The notes beneath the pieces were generated by a model. It searched no databases and had not been told where the DNA came from. It saw only the letters and a list, made by a program, of their open reading frames with translations. Positions 6,400-7,083 of a DNA stretch of 7,083 nt are shown one piece after another. The DNA lies in the NCBI GenBank assembly GCA_020050965.1, contig JAGVJV010000099.1, positions 1 to 7,083 of the forward strand, in the 5' to 3' direction. This stretch comes from Parachlamydiales bacterium (GTDB lineage Bacteria; Chlamydiota; Chlamydiia; Chlamydiales; Rhabdochlamydiaceae). The position numbers and the translations under genes were made by a program. Positions within the stretch are counted from its first letter, which is position 1, and each line of letters begins with the position of its first letter.

Positions 6400-7083
6400 C
6401 TAAAAGAACACGAATCGTTTTTTTGGTGCCGGCTGAGGAGCAGGTTCAGGTGTAGGCGCAGGGAGTGGTGGAGCCGGAAGTTCGAACACCTCGCGAGCGA
6501 GCTCAGTGGTGTTTTTATTGAATAGTTCCTCGGCAGTATACTGTTTAGTGGCTGTTTTAGCAATAATGCTTGCTGTAGGATCACCCATTGCTTTTTGGAT
6601 TAGACTTGCGTCGGCACTGAAAGGGGAGATCTCTACAAACTGCTTAAATTCTCTAGTTTCATCAGGAGATTGCATCAATTTGAGCAGATAAGCAGCTTCA
6701 AGATTTTTCCTTGCGGCCCTTTGGATGAACTCTGTTTTTCCCAAATATAGCTCTCTGAGATCTTTAGCAATAGAGAGATCTTCAGCCTTGCTCCAATTTA
6801 GATTTGCAGTGTGATAATCCTTTAGCGTCACCTCTTTATCCTTATTTTTACCTAGAGGTAGTGTGAGCTTTATTCTCTCATGGCCACATTTCAACCAAAC
6901 TAAGCTTGCAGCGTTTTCTTGTTCCTTCTTGACAATGCAATAACGGGCAAAAATTGGCTCAAGTTTACGGATCTCAATCCCAGGTTTAACGCCTAATTTT
7001 TCGAGCTGAGCCGGCAGCTCTGTCTCTTCAATCAAGTTAATTTGATCAATGAGTTTTCCACAGTAGGTAGAATCTTTCACATA
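6400..7083 (-). CDS. Paralogue 2 of the Inc-like protein (N-terminus outside the window)
   Basis: The frame is open to the right edge, so the true start lies beyond it. A GTG at 7080 is internal: it is preceded in frame by a Tyr codon, and the similarity to paralogue 1 (YYAKL against YCGKL) starts at the edge. 227 residues are visible, ending in TAG at 6400-6402. Shared blocks: LGVKPGIEIRKLEPIFARYC, NLEAAYLLKLMQSPDE and TTELAREVFELP. Relative to paralogue 1 it has about 50 extra residues between the first two blocks, a further segment before the last block, and a C-terminal tail rich in Pro and Ala ending KKRFVFF. The part corresponding to the hydrophobic pair of paralogue 1 would be off the window, so membrane insertion cannot be judged here. 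Function unknown. Confidence 0.75.
   Translation of the reverse strand, partial: YVKDSTYCGKLIDQINLIEETELPAQLEKLGVKPGIEIRKLEPIFARYCIVKKEQENAASLVWLKCGHERIKLTLPLGKNKDKEVTLKDYHTANLNWSKAEDLSIAKDLRELYLGKTEFIQRAARKNLEAAYLLKLMQSPDETREFKQFVEISPFSADASLIQKAMGDPTASIIAKTATKQYTAEELFNKNTTELAREVFELPAPPLPAPTPEPAPQPAPKKRFVFF

Overview
The gene content points to a member of the Chlamydiae, most likely a non-Chlamydiaceae (environmental) lineage. A run of a MYG1-type DHH-fold protein, a short HIT protein and a HEAT-repeat protein, next to a ~700-residue LOG-domain protein, resembles the order I recall around CT384-CT387 of Chlamydia trachomatis. That synteny is from memory and not checked. The right end adds tandem paralogues, one of which has the paired hydrophobic segment typical of chlamydial inclusion-membrane (Inc) proteins. 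The DUF1207-like protein at the left end is known to me from environmental bacteria. No rRNA, tRNA, insertion sequence, phage gene or CRISPR array was seen.

Layout. (1) 1-627, plus strand: 3' part of a DUF1207-like outer-membrane beta-barrel protein. (2) 624-2720, minus strand: a 698-residue protein with a C-terminal LOG/PpnN-like Rossmann domain and a large unrecognised N-terminal region; it converges on gene 1 and shares a TTAA stop overlap. (3) 2721-2792: a compact divergent promoter region. (4) 2793-5712, plus strand: a tight three-gene unit, MYG1-like (DHH fold), HIT protein (ATGA overlap), then an exported HEAT-repeat protein whose reading frame has no ATG, GTG or TTG where its signal peptide begins. 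(5) 5690-7083, minus strand: two paralogous genes, the downstream one an Inc-like membrane protein, the upstream one cut by the window edge. The Inc-like gene runs 23 bases into the end of the HEAT gene.

Functionally the centre looks like nucleotide housekeeping: a DHH-fold phosphoesterase/nuclease homologue, a histidine-triad nucleotide hydrolase and a LOG-domain nucleotide-binding protein sit together, with an exported scaffold protein appended. The flanks are surface or host-interface proteins. The window is very densely packed: every neighbouring pair either overlaps or is separated by fewer than 75 bases.
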